From: Pseudobdellovibrio sp.
GTDB lineage: Bacteria; Bdellovibrionota; Bdellovibrionia; Bdellovibrionales; Bdellovibrionaceae
Assembly: GCA_023701385.1 (NCBI GenBank)
Contig: JAMPXC010000014.1
Span: 1-64,000, forward strand
DNA: 64,000 bases
Direction: 5' to 3'
Shown: piece by piece, positions 43,770 to 51,869 of the stretch
Position numbering within the stretch: position 1 is the stretch's first letter
How the letters are laid out: the number at the start of each line of letters is the position of its first letter
The notes under the pieces: model-generated
Seen by the model: only the letters and a program-made list of their open reading frames with translations
Database searches by the model: none
What the model was told of the DNA's origin: nothing
Translations under genes and position numbers: made by a program

Positions 43770-44151
43770 ATGTTTAGTCGGTTTTAATTTAGGAGGAACA
43801 CCACACTTAACATCAGTTGAGCGAACCATATGGCTATGTTTACTTTGTGTGTGAATGTTAATGTTTTCTGTCTATAACCCATGCGAATTCCTCCTCTTAT
43901 TTACATATTACTTACATATATAAATAACGTGTAAATTATTTGTTTGTCTACCCCCATTTTTTGAAAGTTTAAGATCTGGCTCTTTGACTAGACACTTTTA
44001 AACATAATCTTCTAAAACTGATTTTTTTCGCTAATAACTTCGACATATTTGCAAAAATGCGGTGCAAAAATAGTGTTCCACACATCTTTAGTCCAGCTTG
44101 GACCCCGCCGAAAGTTTAGTGCTTCTATTCTAAGACCCTGGGGAGGGACCA
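43770..44151. other. 382-nt intergenic region
   Basis: This gap holds the small minus-strand gene at 43784-43882, an AT-rich stretch at 43900-43940 that could be its promoter, and a direct repeat TGCAAAAAT at 44050-44058 and 44063-44071. A GGGGAGGGACC ribosome site for the VWA lipoprotein lies just before 44152. No terminator was found for the cyclase gene. Confidence 0.6.
43784..43882 (-). CDS. Small membrane peptide of 32 codons
   Basis: An ATG at 43882 is preceded by GAGGAGGAATTCGC, an excellent ribosome site with a 7-nt spacer. The predicted peptide begins MGYRQKTLTFTHK and ends with the hydrophobic stretch IAIWFAQLMLSVVFLLN. The basic N-terminus and single hydrophobic helix fit a small inner-membrane protein. 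It lies in an intergenic region on the strand opposite to its neighbours, with AT-rich sequence upstream. No family can be named. Confidence 0.55.
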   Translation of the reverse strand: MGYRQKTLTFTHKVNIAIWFAQLMLSVVFLLN

Positions 44152-45687
44152 ATGAAAAGCACACGTCATCTAATCACATTCTTCGTGGCAGCGATGGCAA
44201 TGTTAACTCTAACAGCATGTAAATCGAAAATGAGTTTCACGCCAGTACCGTCAATCGACAATACAGCCCAAGATTTAACAGGAGAGGTTAATGAGTTTTT
44301 TAAGCTCTCTGAATCACAACAAACTCTGACTCAGGATTCATTAGATGAAAACGTTACGGCGATTTCATTTCAGGTTAAAAAACCAGATGGATCACTTTTA
44401 AATTCATTAAATAAGAACGATCTTTTTATTTTAGAAGATATTATTCCGGTTAATGCGTTTAACTTATCTAAAAATACTTTAGAAACAAAAGAAATTGTTG
44501 ATATCGCCTTTATCGTGGATGTAACAGGCTCAATGTCGGCAACCATTGAATCAGCGAAAGTGCGTTTAACTAACTTCGTCAAAAAATCTCGCGAAGCTGG
44601 TTATCACACACGTATGTGCTTAGTGACTTTTGGCGACTATACAATTCGCCGTTGTGATAAATTCTATGACAACAACCCGTCTGATCCTTCAACAGCAACT
44701 CAAGTTGACGAATTAATTTCTGAAATCACTAAGCTTAAAGCTTTAAAAGGTTCGCAAGACCCAGGTGGTAAAGATTTAAATGAAAATCCTATGCGTGCGC
44801 TAATTGATACGGCCTCGGCTCCCTGGGCTACTAATAACCAACGCTTTGCCATTCTTATTACTGATGATGGTTTCTTATATTCACCAGGTAACAGCGGCGC
44901 TGTGGGTGCTTTAGCACCGCAATACGCTGAAGTTAAATCAGCTCTAGCCGCTTCTAAAGTTAAAGTGTTCGCGGCAACTCCTTCTTTAGCGGGCTATGAT
45001 AAAAACTTCGGGTCTGAAAAAGGCATCGTGGCCTTAAGCCAAGGTGAATGGTTTAATTTTGCTGATTTAATATCTGGAAAAATCACTTTAGATACAATTT
45101 TAAATCGTATTTTAACGAACGTGAATACAACATTCACAATCACTTATGTGGCTGATCAGATTCCAGGTTTAAATCCCTCACTGGAATTAGCTTTACGTAG
45201 CTTTCAGGTGCAGTTATTAAATCCGTTATTAGGTTCTATTCAGAATTTACAGTTTAACTCGAGCTTACCTTACGGTCGTGCTGAGTATAAAAAAGAATTC
45301 GCTTTATCTTTAAATAAAAAGATTAAGAAAAATTCTTTAAAAGTTTTAGTTGATGGCGTGACTGTGACTAAAGGCTTTCAATTAACAAATGACGGTAAAC
45401 TTAAATTTGACCAAGCTCCGGGTAAGGCTTCGGTCATCAAGGTGTCGTATATCTATGAAAAGCTTCAAGATTCGATTATCTTAAAGCCGATTCTATTAGG
45501 TCAGGTTGACCCAAGATCAGTTGAAGTTTGGTTAAATGGCATTAAAGCCAAAGCCTCTGACTTTACCGTCGACCGCACTATGGAAGGCAGATACCTTGTA
45601 AGCCTTCAGGATAGCGCTTTAGCTGATTCTGACCCTTACAAAATTTTTGCCAACAATGGACTACAGTTTGATGTAAAATTCAGATAG
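44152..45687 (+). CDS. VWA-domain lipoprotein
   Basis: A 511-aa exported protein with lipobox LTAC (Cys23). A von Willebrand factor A domain runs from about residue 115 to 320. It starts VDIAFIVDVTGSMSATIESAK, a metal-ion site of the DxTxS form rather than DxSxS. After it come CLVTFGDYTIRRC and AILITDDGFL. The C-terminal ~180 residues look beta-rich, with a possible repeat (NSLKVLVDGVTVTKGFQL and PRSVEVWLNGIKAKASDF). GGGGAGGGACC precedes the ATG. A role in surface adhesion is possible by family analogy only. Confidence 0.85.
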   Translation: MKSTRHLITFFVAAMAMLTLTACKSKMSFTPVPSIDNTAQDLTGEVNEFFKLSESQQTLTQDSLDENVTAISFQVKKPDGSLLNSLNKNDLFILEDIIPVNAFNLSKNTLETKEIVDIAFIVDVTGSMSATIESAKVRLTNFVKKSREAGYHTRMCLVTFGDYTIRRCDKFYDNNPSDPSTATQVDELISEITKLKALKGSQDPGGKDLNENPMRALIDTASAPWATNNQRFAILITDDGFLYSPGNSGAVGALAPQYAEVKSALAASKVKVFAATPSLAGYDKNFGSEKGIVALSQGEWFNFADLISGKITLDTILNRILTNVNTTFTITYVADQIPGLNPSLELALRSFQVQLLNPLLGSIQNLQFNSSLPYGRAEYKKEFALSLNKKIKKNSLKVLVDGVTVTKGFQLTNDGKLKFDQAPGKASVIKVSYIYEKLQDSIILKPILLGQVDPRSVEVWLNGIKAKASDFTVDRTMEGRYLVSLQDSALADSDPYKIFANNGLQFDVKFR

Positions 45688-45696
45688 TATGGCTGG

Positions 45697-46239
45697 GTGT
45701 TAACAGCTGTATTAATCGATCATCACGATTCATTTACTTACAATATCAAAGCGTGGCTTAAGTCACGCTTTGCTGTTTCTGTGGTTGATTGCAGCGAAGT
45801 TTCACAGGTTAAACCTGAAAATTACGATTTAGTGATTATTTCACCAGGGCCTAAGACACCGAATGATTACCCACAAAGTAAAGCCTTTTTAAAAAGTTTA
45901 CCTGCTAACAAACCTGTTTTGGGAATTTGCTTAGGCATGCAGATGATGAACGAAATTGAAAACGGACAGGTCAAAGCCTACTACCCGCCTGTGCATGGTA
46001 AAACCAGCGCACTGACTTCTGATAATGCAAATTACAATCACGTTCAGGTAGCCCGTTATCATTCATTAAAATGTGAGATGGCTGGTGCATTCGAAATTAT
46101 TGCGACCAGCGAAAATATTCCAATGATTGTGCGCCATAAAAATAAAAAATGGCTAGGCCTGCAATTTCATCCCGAATCGTTTTTAACTGGAAAACCAGAA
46201 ACATTTTTACAAGCGGCGGTAGATCTATGCAGCCGGTAA
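45697..46239 (+). CDS. pabA: Aminodeoxychorismate/anthranilate synthase glutaminase subunit
   Basis: Class I glutamine amidotransferase of 180 aa that feeds ammonia to PabB (folate pathway) or TrpE. The nucleophile motif is LGICLGMQ (Cys78), the opening is LIDHHDSFTYN, and the catalytic His-Glu pair is LQFHPESFLTGKPE. The neighbour is a PabB-PabC fusion, so the folate role is favoured. The start is GTG at 45697 with a weak ribosome site. It overlaps the next gene by 13 nt. Confidence 0.88.
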   Translation: MLTAVLIDHHDSFTYNIKAWLKSRFAVSVVDCSEVSQVKPENYDLVIISPGPKTPNDYPQSKAFLKSLPANKPVLGICLGMQMMNEIENGQVKAYYPPVHGKTSALTSDNANYNHVQVARYHSLKCEMAGAFEIIATSENIPMIVRHKNKKWLGLQFHPESFLTGKPETFLQAAVDLCSR

Positions 46240-47963
46240 TTTGTTTTTATGAAAATAAAAAATTTATTCACAGCACTGATTATCAGTTAATTTCATGCAG
46301 TGATGAACATGATGCACTTTTCTTTTTACAGCAGATTGAAAAAGATCACGCTGCTAAAATGAAAGTGGTAAAAATTAATTTCGCGGCTTTAGAAGCTCCG
46401 CTTTCAAACGATAACCGCAAGACTTATGTTAAAACCCCGAAGGCGCAAGTTTTTATTTTAAACAGCTATGAACTTGTGACGCAAAAAGATTTAGAAAATT
46501 TCTATCCTGAAAAAATGACATCTCGCCCGGCGTATTATCCGACGGTACGTGAAAATGTTTTTTTAGAAAATGTTCAGTCGATTAAAGAAGATATCTGCCA
46601 TGGCCGTTTTTATCAGATGAATTATACCGCTGCTCTTGAGGCTGAAGCCCCCGAACGTCACAGCCTTTTAAATAGCTTTGTGCATGTTTCAGATGTGGGT
46701 GGTGATTATCGTGCGTATTTACCGCTCGGTCCTGAAGAAGCGATTCACTGTTTATCACCAGAACTGTTTTTAAAAAAATCCGGGCCAAAAGTACTCACGC
46801 AACCGATCAAGGGCACTTTACTTTCTGGCCGTGCTTTACCTGAATTGCAAAATAGCCGCAAAGAAAACGCTGAACTTTCAATGATCGTCGATCTTCTGCG
46901 CAATGATTTAAACACTTTATCTTGTGGTACATACAACGACAGTTCACGTGTGAACTTTCACCGCCAGATCATGGATCTGAAATACACAGCGCACACTTAC
47001 TCTGAAGTTGAAATCAACACCTCTAAAAAATTCAGTGAAATTATCGCTCAGACGTTTCCAGGTGGCTCGATTTCGGGCTGCCCTAAAAAAGAAAGTCTTA
47101 AAAAGATTGCTGAGATTGAAAATTACCACCGCGATTTTTACACCGGCTCTATTGGCTGGTGGAAGGGCGATGATTTTTGTTTAAATATCGCGATTCGCAG
47201 CAGTTACCAGAAAAAGCGTCAGCTGTATTATTTTACAGGCTGCGGAATTGTCTTTGATTCAGAACCCCGCCGCGAATGGCATGAGTTCTTAACAAAATGC
47301 AGTTTCTTAAACTTATTTCTAGAATACACCCCGATTGTTGATACTTTAGCTTTTAGTGATGGCATTAGTTATTTACCAGAACACATCGAAAGAACCTTCT
47401 TAGCGTTTCGCGATCAGATGGTGCAGATCGATATGTACCAGGTGCAAAACCTGTATCAAAAAATTGAGCAAGAACTGAGTGAAAAAATTAAAACCGCAGA
47501 CACTCACAAAGTACGCGTTATCTTTAATAAAGACCTTACGTACCGTCTTGAGATCACTCCACTTGAGAAAAAAAGTGATGCCGTGGTTTTACAGCTGATG
47601 GCCTTTGATAAGTTCTTACCGCAGTTTAAAACTATCGAACGCAGCACCTGGGATAATATCCTTAAAAACAAAAGCGCAGAGGCTGATGACGTTTTAGTGG
47701 TGAATACACAAGGTCATGTGGTTGAGGCTTCGATTTACAGTGTCTTTTATAAAAAAGGCGACGAATTCTTTACTCCGCCGATCAGTGATGGCGGTATACA
47801 CAGCGTATATCGTGCGCATCATGTAAAAAAAAGTTCTATCACCTTAGATGACAGAACCTTTAAATTATCTGAAAGATCTTTACCAACCAGCGAACTTGAA
47901 TCAGTCGAACTTTACGTTGCTAATTCAGTTCGTGGCTTAAAAAAAGCTAGCCTACTTTTCTAA
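46227..47963 (+). CDS. pabB: Fused aminodeoxychorismate synthase I and aminodeoxychorismate lyase (PabB-PabC)
   Basis: A 578-aa fusion for 4-aminobenzoate synthesis. Residues ~1-370 are the chorismate-binding domain (QPIKGTLLSGRALPELQ, IVDLLRNDLN, FPGGSISGCPKKESLK, CGIVFDSEPRREW). Residues ~375-578 resemble PLP-fold lyase PabC, with FKTIERSTWDNIL holding the probable PLP Lys, DDVLVVNTQGHVVEASIYSVF, and FFTPPISDGG. ATG at 46227 is chosen over an in-frame start at 46149 that would lie deep inside pabA. Its 3' end overlaps the next gene on the opposite strand by 17 nt. Confidence 0.87.
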   Translation: MQPVICFYENKKFIHSTDYQLISCSDEHDALFFLQQIEKDHAAKMKVVKINFAALEAPLSNDNRKTYVKTPKAQVFILNSYELVTQKDLENFYPEKMTSRPAYYPTVRENVFLENVQSIKEDICHGRFYQMNYTAALEAEAPERHSLLNSFVHVSDVGGDYRAYLPLGPEEAIHCLSPELFLKKSGPKVLTQPIKGTLLSGRALPELQNSRKENAELSMIVDLLRNDLNTLSCGTYNDSSRVNFHRQIMDLKYTAHTYSEVEINTSKKFSEIIAQTFPGGSISGCPKKESLKKIAEIENYHRDFYTGSIGWWKGDDFCLNIAIRSSYQKKRQLYYFTGCGIVFDSEPRREWHEFLTKCSFLNLFLEYTPIVDTLAFSDGISYLPEHIERTFLAFRDQMVQIDMYQVQNLYQKIEQELSEKIKTADTHKVRVIFNKDLTYRLEITPLEKKSDAVVLQLMAFDKFLPQFKTIERSTWDNILKNKSAEADDVLVVNTQGHVVEASIYSVFYKKGDEFFTPPISDGGIHSVYRAHHVKKSSITLDDRTFKLSERSLPTSELESVELYVANSVRGLKKASLLF

Positions 47964-48360
47964 AGTAAGGTGATTTTTGCGTTGGCTTTTCATGTGAAGG
48001 ATTTTGTTTAAACTTCATAAACTGTTTGTAATCCTTTTTGAAAGCTGAATGGTAAGCTACTTCGTGCTTATTAAATACTTTATCTAACCAAGAATAATAA
48101 GTTTTATACATGTGGTTATTCATAAAGTTGCAATACCACATGAATGGCATTTTGTTAGAAACCCAGTGTTTTTTAGAAAAGTTTGTGATTTCTTTGTTGA
48201 AGTATGCCCACCACTTTACAGCTTCTGGCTTATTTACAAAATTTGACGTAAAAAAGTTTCTGCCTTTATAGGTAAAACCAATTTCATAACCCTTACCAAC
48301 AGGTTTGAAATAAGTTTTAAACAAATTTTTGCCAAGCTTATAATTTTTTGATTTAGTCAT
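47947..48360 (-). CDS. Protein of unknown function, aromatic-rich
   Basis: A 137-aa protein I do not recognise. It is basic and rich in Lys, Phe, Tyr and Trp (FKTYFKPVGKGYEIGFTYKG, KWWAYFNKEI), with no signal or membrane segment. ATG at 48360 is chosen because AGAAGGA lies 5 nt upstream and a hairpin motif precedes that; an upstream in-frame start at 48459 would cross this hairpin. The final 17 nt overlap pabBC on the other strand. Confidence 0.65.
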   Translation of the reverse strand: MTKSKNYKLGKNLFKTYFKPVGKGYEIGFTYKGRNFFTSNFVNKPEAVKWWAYFNKEITNFSKKHWVSNKMPFMWYCNFMNNHMYKTYYSWLDKVFNKHEVAYHSAFKKDYKQFMKFKQNPSHEKPTQKSPYFRKVG

Positions 48361-48365
48361 TTGTT

Positions 48366-48391
48366 CCTTCTGCGTGTCTGCGACACGACTC
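48366..48391 (-). promoter_or_regulatory. Hairpin leader motif, copy 1
   Basis: On the minus strand the motif reads AGTCG-TGTC-GCA-GACA-CGCAGAAGG, a stem CGTGTC/GACACG (48373-48387) around GCA, followed immediately by the ribosome site. The same pattern occurs at 63069-63090 before an unrelated gene, with GAA as the loop and one mismatch in the stem. Both abut CGCAGAA. Confidence 0.55.
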
Positions 48392-48458
48392 TTCCGAAAA
48401 AAGTTAAGGCTGATTGCCAACACTTTTATCGGTAAAAACAATTCTAAAACTAAGGGCA

Positions 48459-49244
48459 CTACATGGATTCTTTAAATGGAACGTATTTTTCTGAAACCAT
48501 CGCGTGAATTTTCGCTGCGATTTCCGAACGGTCATCTTCAGGCTTAGTATAAACCAAGGGTAAAAACTCTAGTTCACAAACAAGTGTTTCAAGTTGTAAC
48601 GATCTCCAGATCGAAGTCAGAAACCCGATATCACCATACCAGCACAAAGAATCACGGTGTTTAAACTTCACCGGGCCGCCATTGGCTGAGCGAAAGTTAA
48701 ATACAAAGGGGCGAATCGGAACATCGGCTAAGCCGGCAGCCATCATCAAAGTCTTTTTAAACGGTAAAACTTTTTCGCCATTTGAAGCTGTTGATTCAGC
48801 ATAAAGCACAACACGAAAACCTTTTTTTAATACGGTAATTAAATCTTTTAGCTCATCATGAATTTTCATACGATTAACGCGGTCAACGTAAGTGCACCCG
48901 GCCACTTCACAAATTAATCCAAGACCTGGTGTGTTGCGCATTTCACGCGAAGTGATAAAAACTGCAGGCACAATAGTTTCAAGACAAAGAATATCGATAA
49001 AGCCTACGTGATTACCGATTAACAATGATTTTTCATGATGCGGAATCGGATTTTTACAAATCACTTCAACACCAAAGATTTTAGCTAACTTAATTCCGGT
49101 GCGGTGAGCGTGCACCGTTAATTTTCCGCGACGGTGATCTGGATCGCTAGTCGTAAAATAAAAGAACAAACCTTCGATAACGTATTTAGAAATAACGAAA
49201 ACAAATAACAATAAACGAAAAAAAGCGCGGACATTACGATACAT
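48459..49244 (-). CDS. plsC: 1-acylglycerol-3-phosphate acyltransferase (PlsC family)
   Basis: Membrane acyltransferase of phospholipid synthesis, 261 aa. One or two hydrophobic N-terminal helices (~8-30) are followed by the HX4D motif NHVGFIDI (H79-D84), the second acceptor motif near YAESTASNGEKVLPFKK, and a later VPIRPFVF block. The Ser-Thr in EST replaces the usual EGT/EGG, a common variant. The next gene downstream (47947) follows after 98 nt on the same strand. A terminator lies upstream at 49273-49302. Confidence 0.87.
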   Translation of the reverse strand: MYRNVRAFFRLLLFVFVISKYVIEGLFFYFTTSDPDHRRGKLTVHAHRTGIKLAKIFGVEVICKNPIPHHEKSLLIGNHVGFIDILCLETIVPAVFITSREMRNTPGLGLICEVAGCTYVDRVNRMKIHDELKDLITVLKKGFRVVLYAESTASNGEKVLPFKKTLMMAAGLADVPIRPFVFNFRSANGGPVKFKHRDSLCWYGDIGFLTSIWRSLQLETLVCELEFLPLVYTKPEDDRSEIAAKIHAMVSEKYVPFKESM

Positions 49245-49272
49245 TTAAGTACGATCATTACTTAAACCCAAT

Positions 49273-49302
49273 AAAAAAGCCAGCTTTACAGCTGGCTTTT
49301 TT
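49273..49302. terminator. Strong bidirectional terminator
   Basis: AAAAAAGCCAGCT at 49273-49285 and AGCTGGCTTTTTT at 49290-49302 form a perfect 13-bp stem with a TTAC loop. It stops the minus-strand lipoprotein gene ending at 49330, and would stop transcription from either direction. Confidence 0.9.
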
Positions 49303-49329
49303 ATGAGAAATGTTATTTCTGACTTAATT

Positions 49330-51324
49330 TTATAGTTTGTTTAAGTAGAAAATCATGTTCCACGGCTCAATCATATGTTTCAACTCGCCGCCTTCTTGTT
49401 CATTTGCAAGTTTTGCAGCGTTTGCAGCAGCGATACATGCAGCATCTGTACTTGCCATACGGCCACTTTCTCTTAATTCAACAACAATTTTTGTCGTAGA
49501 GATTGATTTAAAAGAAAGTTGCGTTCTACGAACTACGCGACAGAAAGTATTAGAATCTGAACTTCCTTGGATCGTGATATTTTCTGTTTCTTCATCTTCT
49601 AAAACTGCTGATTTACCATCAGCCGCGTAATTTAAGATGTTAGTTATAAAAGCATTTTTCGGGCGGCCCTTAAAGTCATCACGACGAACAAAGTCTTCTG
49701 GCTTACTGGCTTGCCAGTTGAAATTGTATTCGCGTGGACAGCTTACACCACCAGCGCCTTCTCCACGATTCTTCCAATAAGCATTCGCATAACAACGGTA
49801 ACCAGCTAAGACACGCGCTGTTGAACTGCTTCCTGCCGTATGACAGAAGTCTCCCACACCAATTAATTTAGTTGGCTGACCTAAGTGATCACCATCAGCT
49901 AAATTCAACGGCGAAGAAAGATTTGGATTTCCACTGCTATCGGCAAACTGTCCGCCAGTATGAGCACAGATGATATTCATCGCTGTCGCAGTTCCTGAGA
50001 CTCCATCTGGATCTACATTTAAATATGTACAATTATCTGTTCTGAATCCTGCAAATTCAGTCGAAGAGGCCGTTTGATGATTTGTGCAAGTCGACATAGC
50101 TGCCCAGTTAGTTACATTCACTGGCTTATCGGTGTCTGCATTTCTACAACCGCTGCCCTGAAGACCAACTTGCCAACCTACTGTCGCTGATGAAACTGAT
50201 TGTGATTTACAAGCCCACGCTGAAAGCATTTTTGTCGTTCCAGAAACTGAAATTGGACGACAATCATAATCATCATGCATTGCCGTAGCTGAAGCTGCAG
50301 CTACCATCCAGTGCTGATCATACGGAGCTGCACCTGTACCGCCTGGTGCGGAATCAAATGCATAAGCGCCAAAAGCAATAGTTCCCGATACGCCGATTGT
50401 TGGAAGCGTACCCGACGCAATATGAATACGACCATAACCACGAGCTTCGTCCGCAGTAAAACCAGTCGTACCACCACAAGCACCGAAAGATTGTGAATAA
50501 TCTCCGCCCCAGATTGAAAGAGCATAACGATCTTCACTTCCTACAGTTCCGCTGGTCACAGGACATGAAGTGATTGTACCGCTTGCATCCTTCTGGCAGT
50601 TACTTCCTGAAGGTGTAAATTCTTTACCGGCAAAACGCGCTAATGTTAATTTAAAACCGATATGTGGAGAACCTGGATCTTGTGGATCAGGCGCACCTAC
50701 AGTTTGAAAACCTGCAGGTAAAGTTTTATCGTAAGCACCCATCGCCCATTCGCCTGTTGGGTTAAAAGCTGTACTGGCATCAACAGCCACATCTTGAATC
50801 GCTGGCACGGCTGTTTTCGGAACAGAAATAGTTCCGTCTTCAGCTAAGACGATACTTCCTAAATCCATACTGCCTGTGGCAACAACGGCAGAATCGGCTT
50901 TTGGATTACCATTTAAGTCTGTTGTTGAAGAATCAGTGAATTTAACTTCACCCACAACTGCATCTGTATTTTCATCAACAAATGTAACTGTAATAGCTGT
51001 ACCGGCTGCACCACTACCAAGATCAACTGAAAAATTACCTTGAGCATCGACAGAACCTGTCGCCGTCGTTGGTGGTTCAGTAGCAGCAGTTGCCACGATT
51101 TCTAAATCATCAAAACCTGAAAATGCATTCATATCTTGTGCCGTCACATCAGAAGTCTTTTGTGACATTTTATTAAGTGACATCAAAGACGTTCCACCAA
51201 GTTGACCACTGATCACTAAACCAGTGCCGCCAACTCCGCGACCACCACTACCTGTACAAGCCATTAATGTTAAAACTGACGAGACCAATCCTACTCTGCA
51301 TACGTTCAATAAAGAAAACTTCAT
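49330..51324 (-). CDS. Large lipoprotein of unknown function
   Basis: A 664-aa exported protein with lipobox LMAC (Cys23) followed by a Gly-rich spacer (TGSGGRGVGGTG). Residues ~70-160 look like a beta-sandwich carrier domain (ATGSVDAQGNFSVDLGSG, then TAITVTFVDENTD). The rest is Cys-rich, with repeated CxxA and CRxxD pairs and many Gly, Ser and Thr, suggesting disulfide-stabilised extracellular domains. No family is recognised. GGAGGGAAG precedes the ATG. The gene has its own terminator and is divergent from the next gene. Confidence 0.8.
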   Translation of the reverse strand: MKFSLLNVCRVGLVSSVLTLMACTGSGGRGVGGTGLVISGQLGGTSLMSLNKMSQKTSDVTAQDMNAFSGFDDLEIVATAATEPPTTATGSVDAQGNFSVDLGSGAAGTAITVTFVDENTDAVVGEVKFTDSSTTDLNGNPKADSAVVATGSMDLGSIVLAEDGTISVPKTAVPAIQDVAVDASTAFNPTGEWAMGAYDKTLPAGFQTVGAPDPQDPGSPHIGFKLTLARFAGKEFTPSGSNCQKDASGTITSCPVTSGTVGSEDRYALSIWGGDYSQSFGACGGTTGFTADEARGYGRIHIASGTLPTIGVSGTIAFGAYAFDSAPGGTGAAPYDQHWMVAAASATAMHDDYDCRPISVSGTTKMLSAWACKSQSVSSATVGWQVGLQGSGCRNADTDKPVNVTNWAAMSTCTNHQTASSTEFAGFRTDNCTYLNVDPDGVSGTATAMNIICAHTGGQFADSSGNPNLSSPLNLADGDHLGQPTKLIGVGDFCHTAGSSSTARVLAGYRCYANAYWKNRGEGAGGVSCPREYNFNWQASKPEDFVRRDDFKGRPKNAFITNILNYAADGKSAVLEDEETENITIQGSSDSNTFCRVVRRTQLSFKSISTTKIVVELRESGRMASTDAACIAAANAAKLANEQEGGELKHMIEPWNMIFYLNKL

Positions 51325-51441
51325 CTTCCCTCCGTGTATTTTATGAAGACCAAATTAGTTTGATAAAGAATGACAGGAATTCATAACCAATTTTTTTTAA
51401 CGCCGACAAACGTCTGGAAATGGTTCAACTCGCGTATCAAT

Positions 51442-51465
51442 GTGTTATAACTAGAGGCATAACAC
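51442..51465. promoter_or_regulatory. Operator-like dyad upstream of the AgmX-like gene
   Basis: GTGTTAT at 51442-51448 and ATAACAC at 51459-51465 are exact inverted repeats 10 nt apart. TATAAC within the left arm (51446-51451) could be a -10 box. The dyad would overlap the promoter of the small gene at 51503 and fits a dimeric regulator. Confidence 0.45.
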
Positions 51466-51502
51466 TGAGACGTTAATCACAAAATTTAACAGGAATTTCA
51501 CA

Positions 51503-51853
51503 ATGAAAAACAAAATTTTAGTTTTTTTAGCAATCACTTTTGTATCCCTTTTTTCGTTCTCAAAACCTCAAAACACCGAAAATTTTCAAAAATCAATAAA
51601 AAAGAATTTAGCAAAACTTAAAAGTTGTAGTGATAAATCTGGAAGTAAAACTGCCGTATCAGGAACAGTTGTTGTGGATTTAGAAATCAACGACAACGCT
51701 TCAATTCAAAGAATCAAAATTAACGACGACCAATCAACGCTTACAGATTTAAACGTACAACAATGTGTTGTTCTCACGATGAAAGAATTTAAATTTCCAA
51801 AAGCGCCAAAAGGTGAAATCGTGCCGTTCAGCTATCCGGTAAATTTTAAATAG
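51503..51853 (+). CDS. Small exported AgmX/PglI-like C-terminal domain protein
   Basis: A 116-aa protein with a signal peptide (KILVFLAITFVSLFSFS). The mature part matches the AgmX/TonB-C-like domain seen at the C-terminus of gliding or export proteins: SGTVVVDLEINDNASIQRIKI, then LNVQQCVVLTMKEFKFPKAPKGEIVPFSYPVNF. One Cys pair (Cys42, Cys92) could form a disulfide. It ends 17 nt before the convergent Sua5 gene. Its function is unknown; a free-standing copy of this domain is somewhat unusual. Confidence 0.78.
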   Translation: MKNKILVFLAITFVSLFSFSKPQNTENFQKSIKKNLAKLKSCSDKSGSKTAVSGTVVVDLEINDNASIQRIKINDDQSTLTDLNVQQCVVLTMKEFKFPKAPKGEIVPFSYPVNFK

Positions 51854-51869
51854 ATTTGTTATTCGAGTA

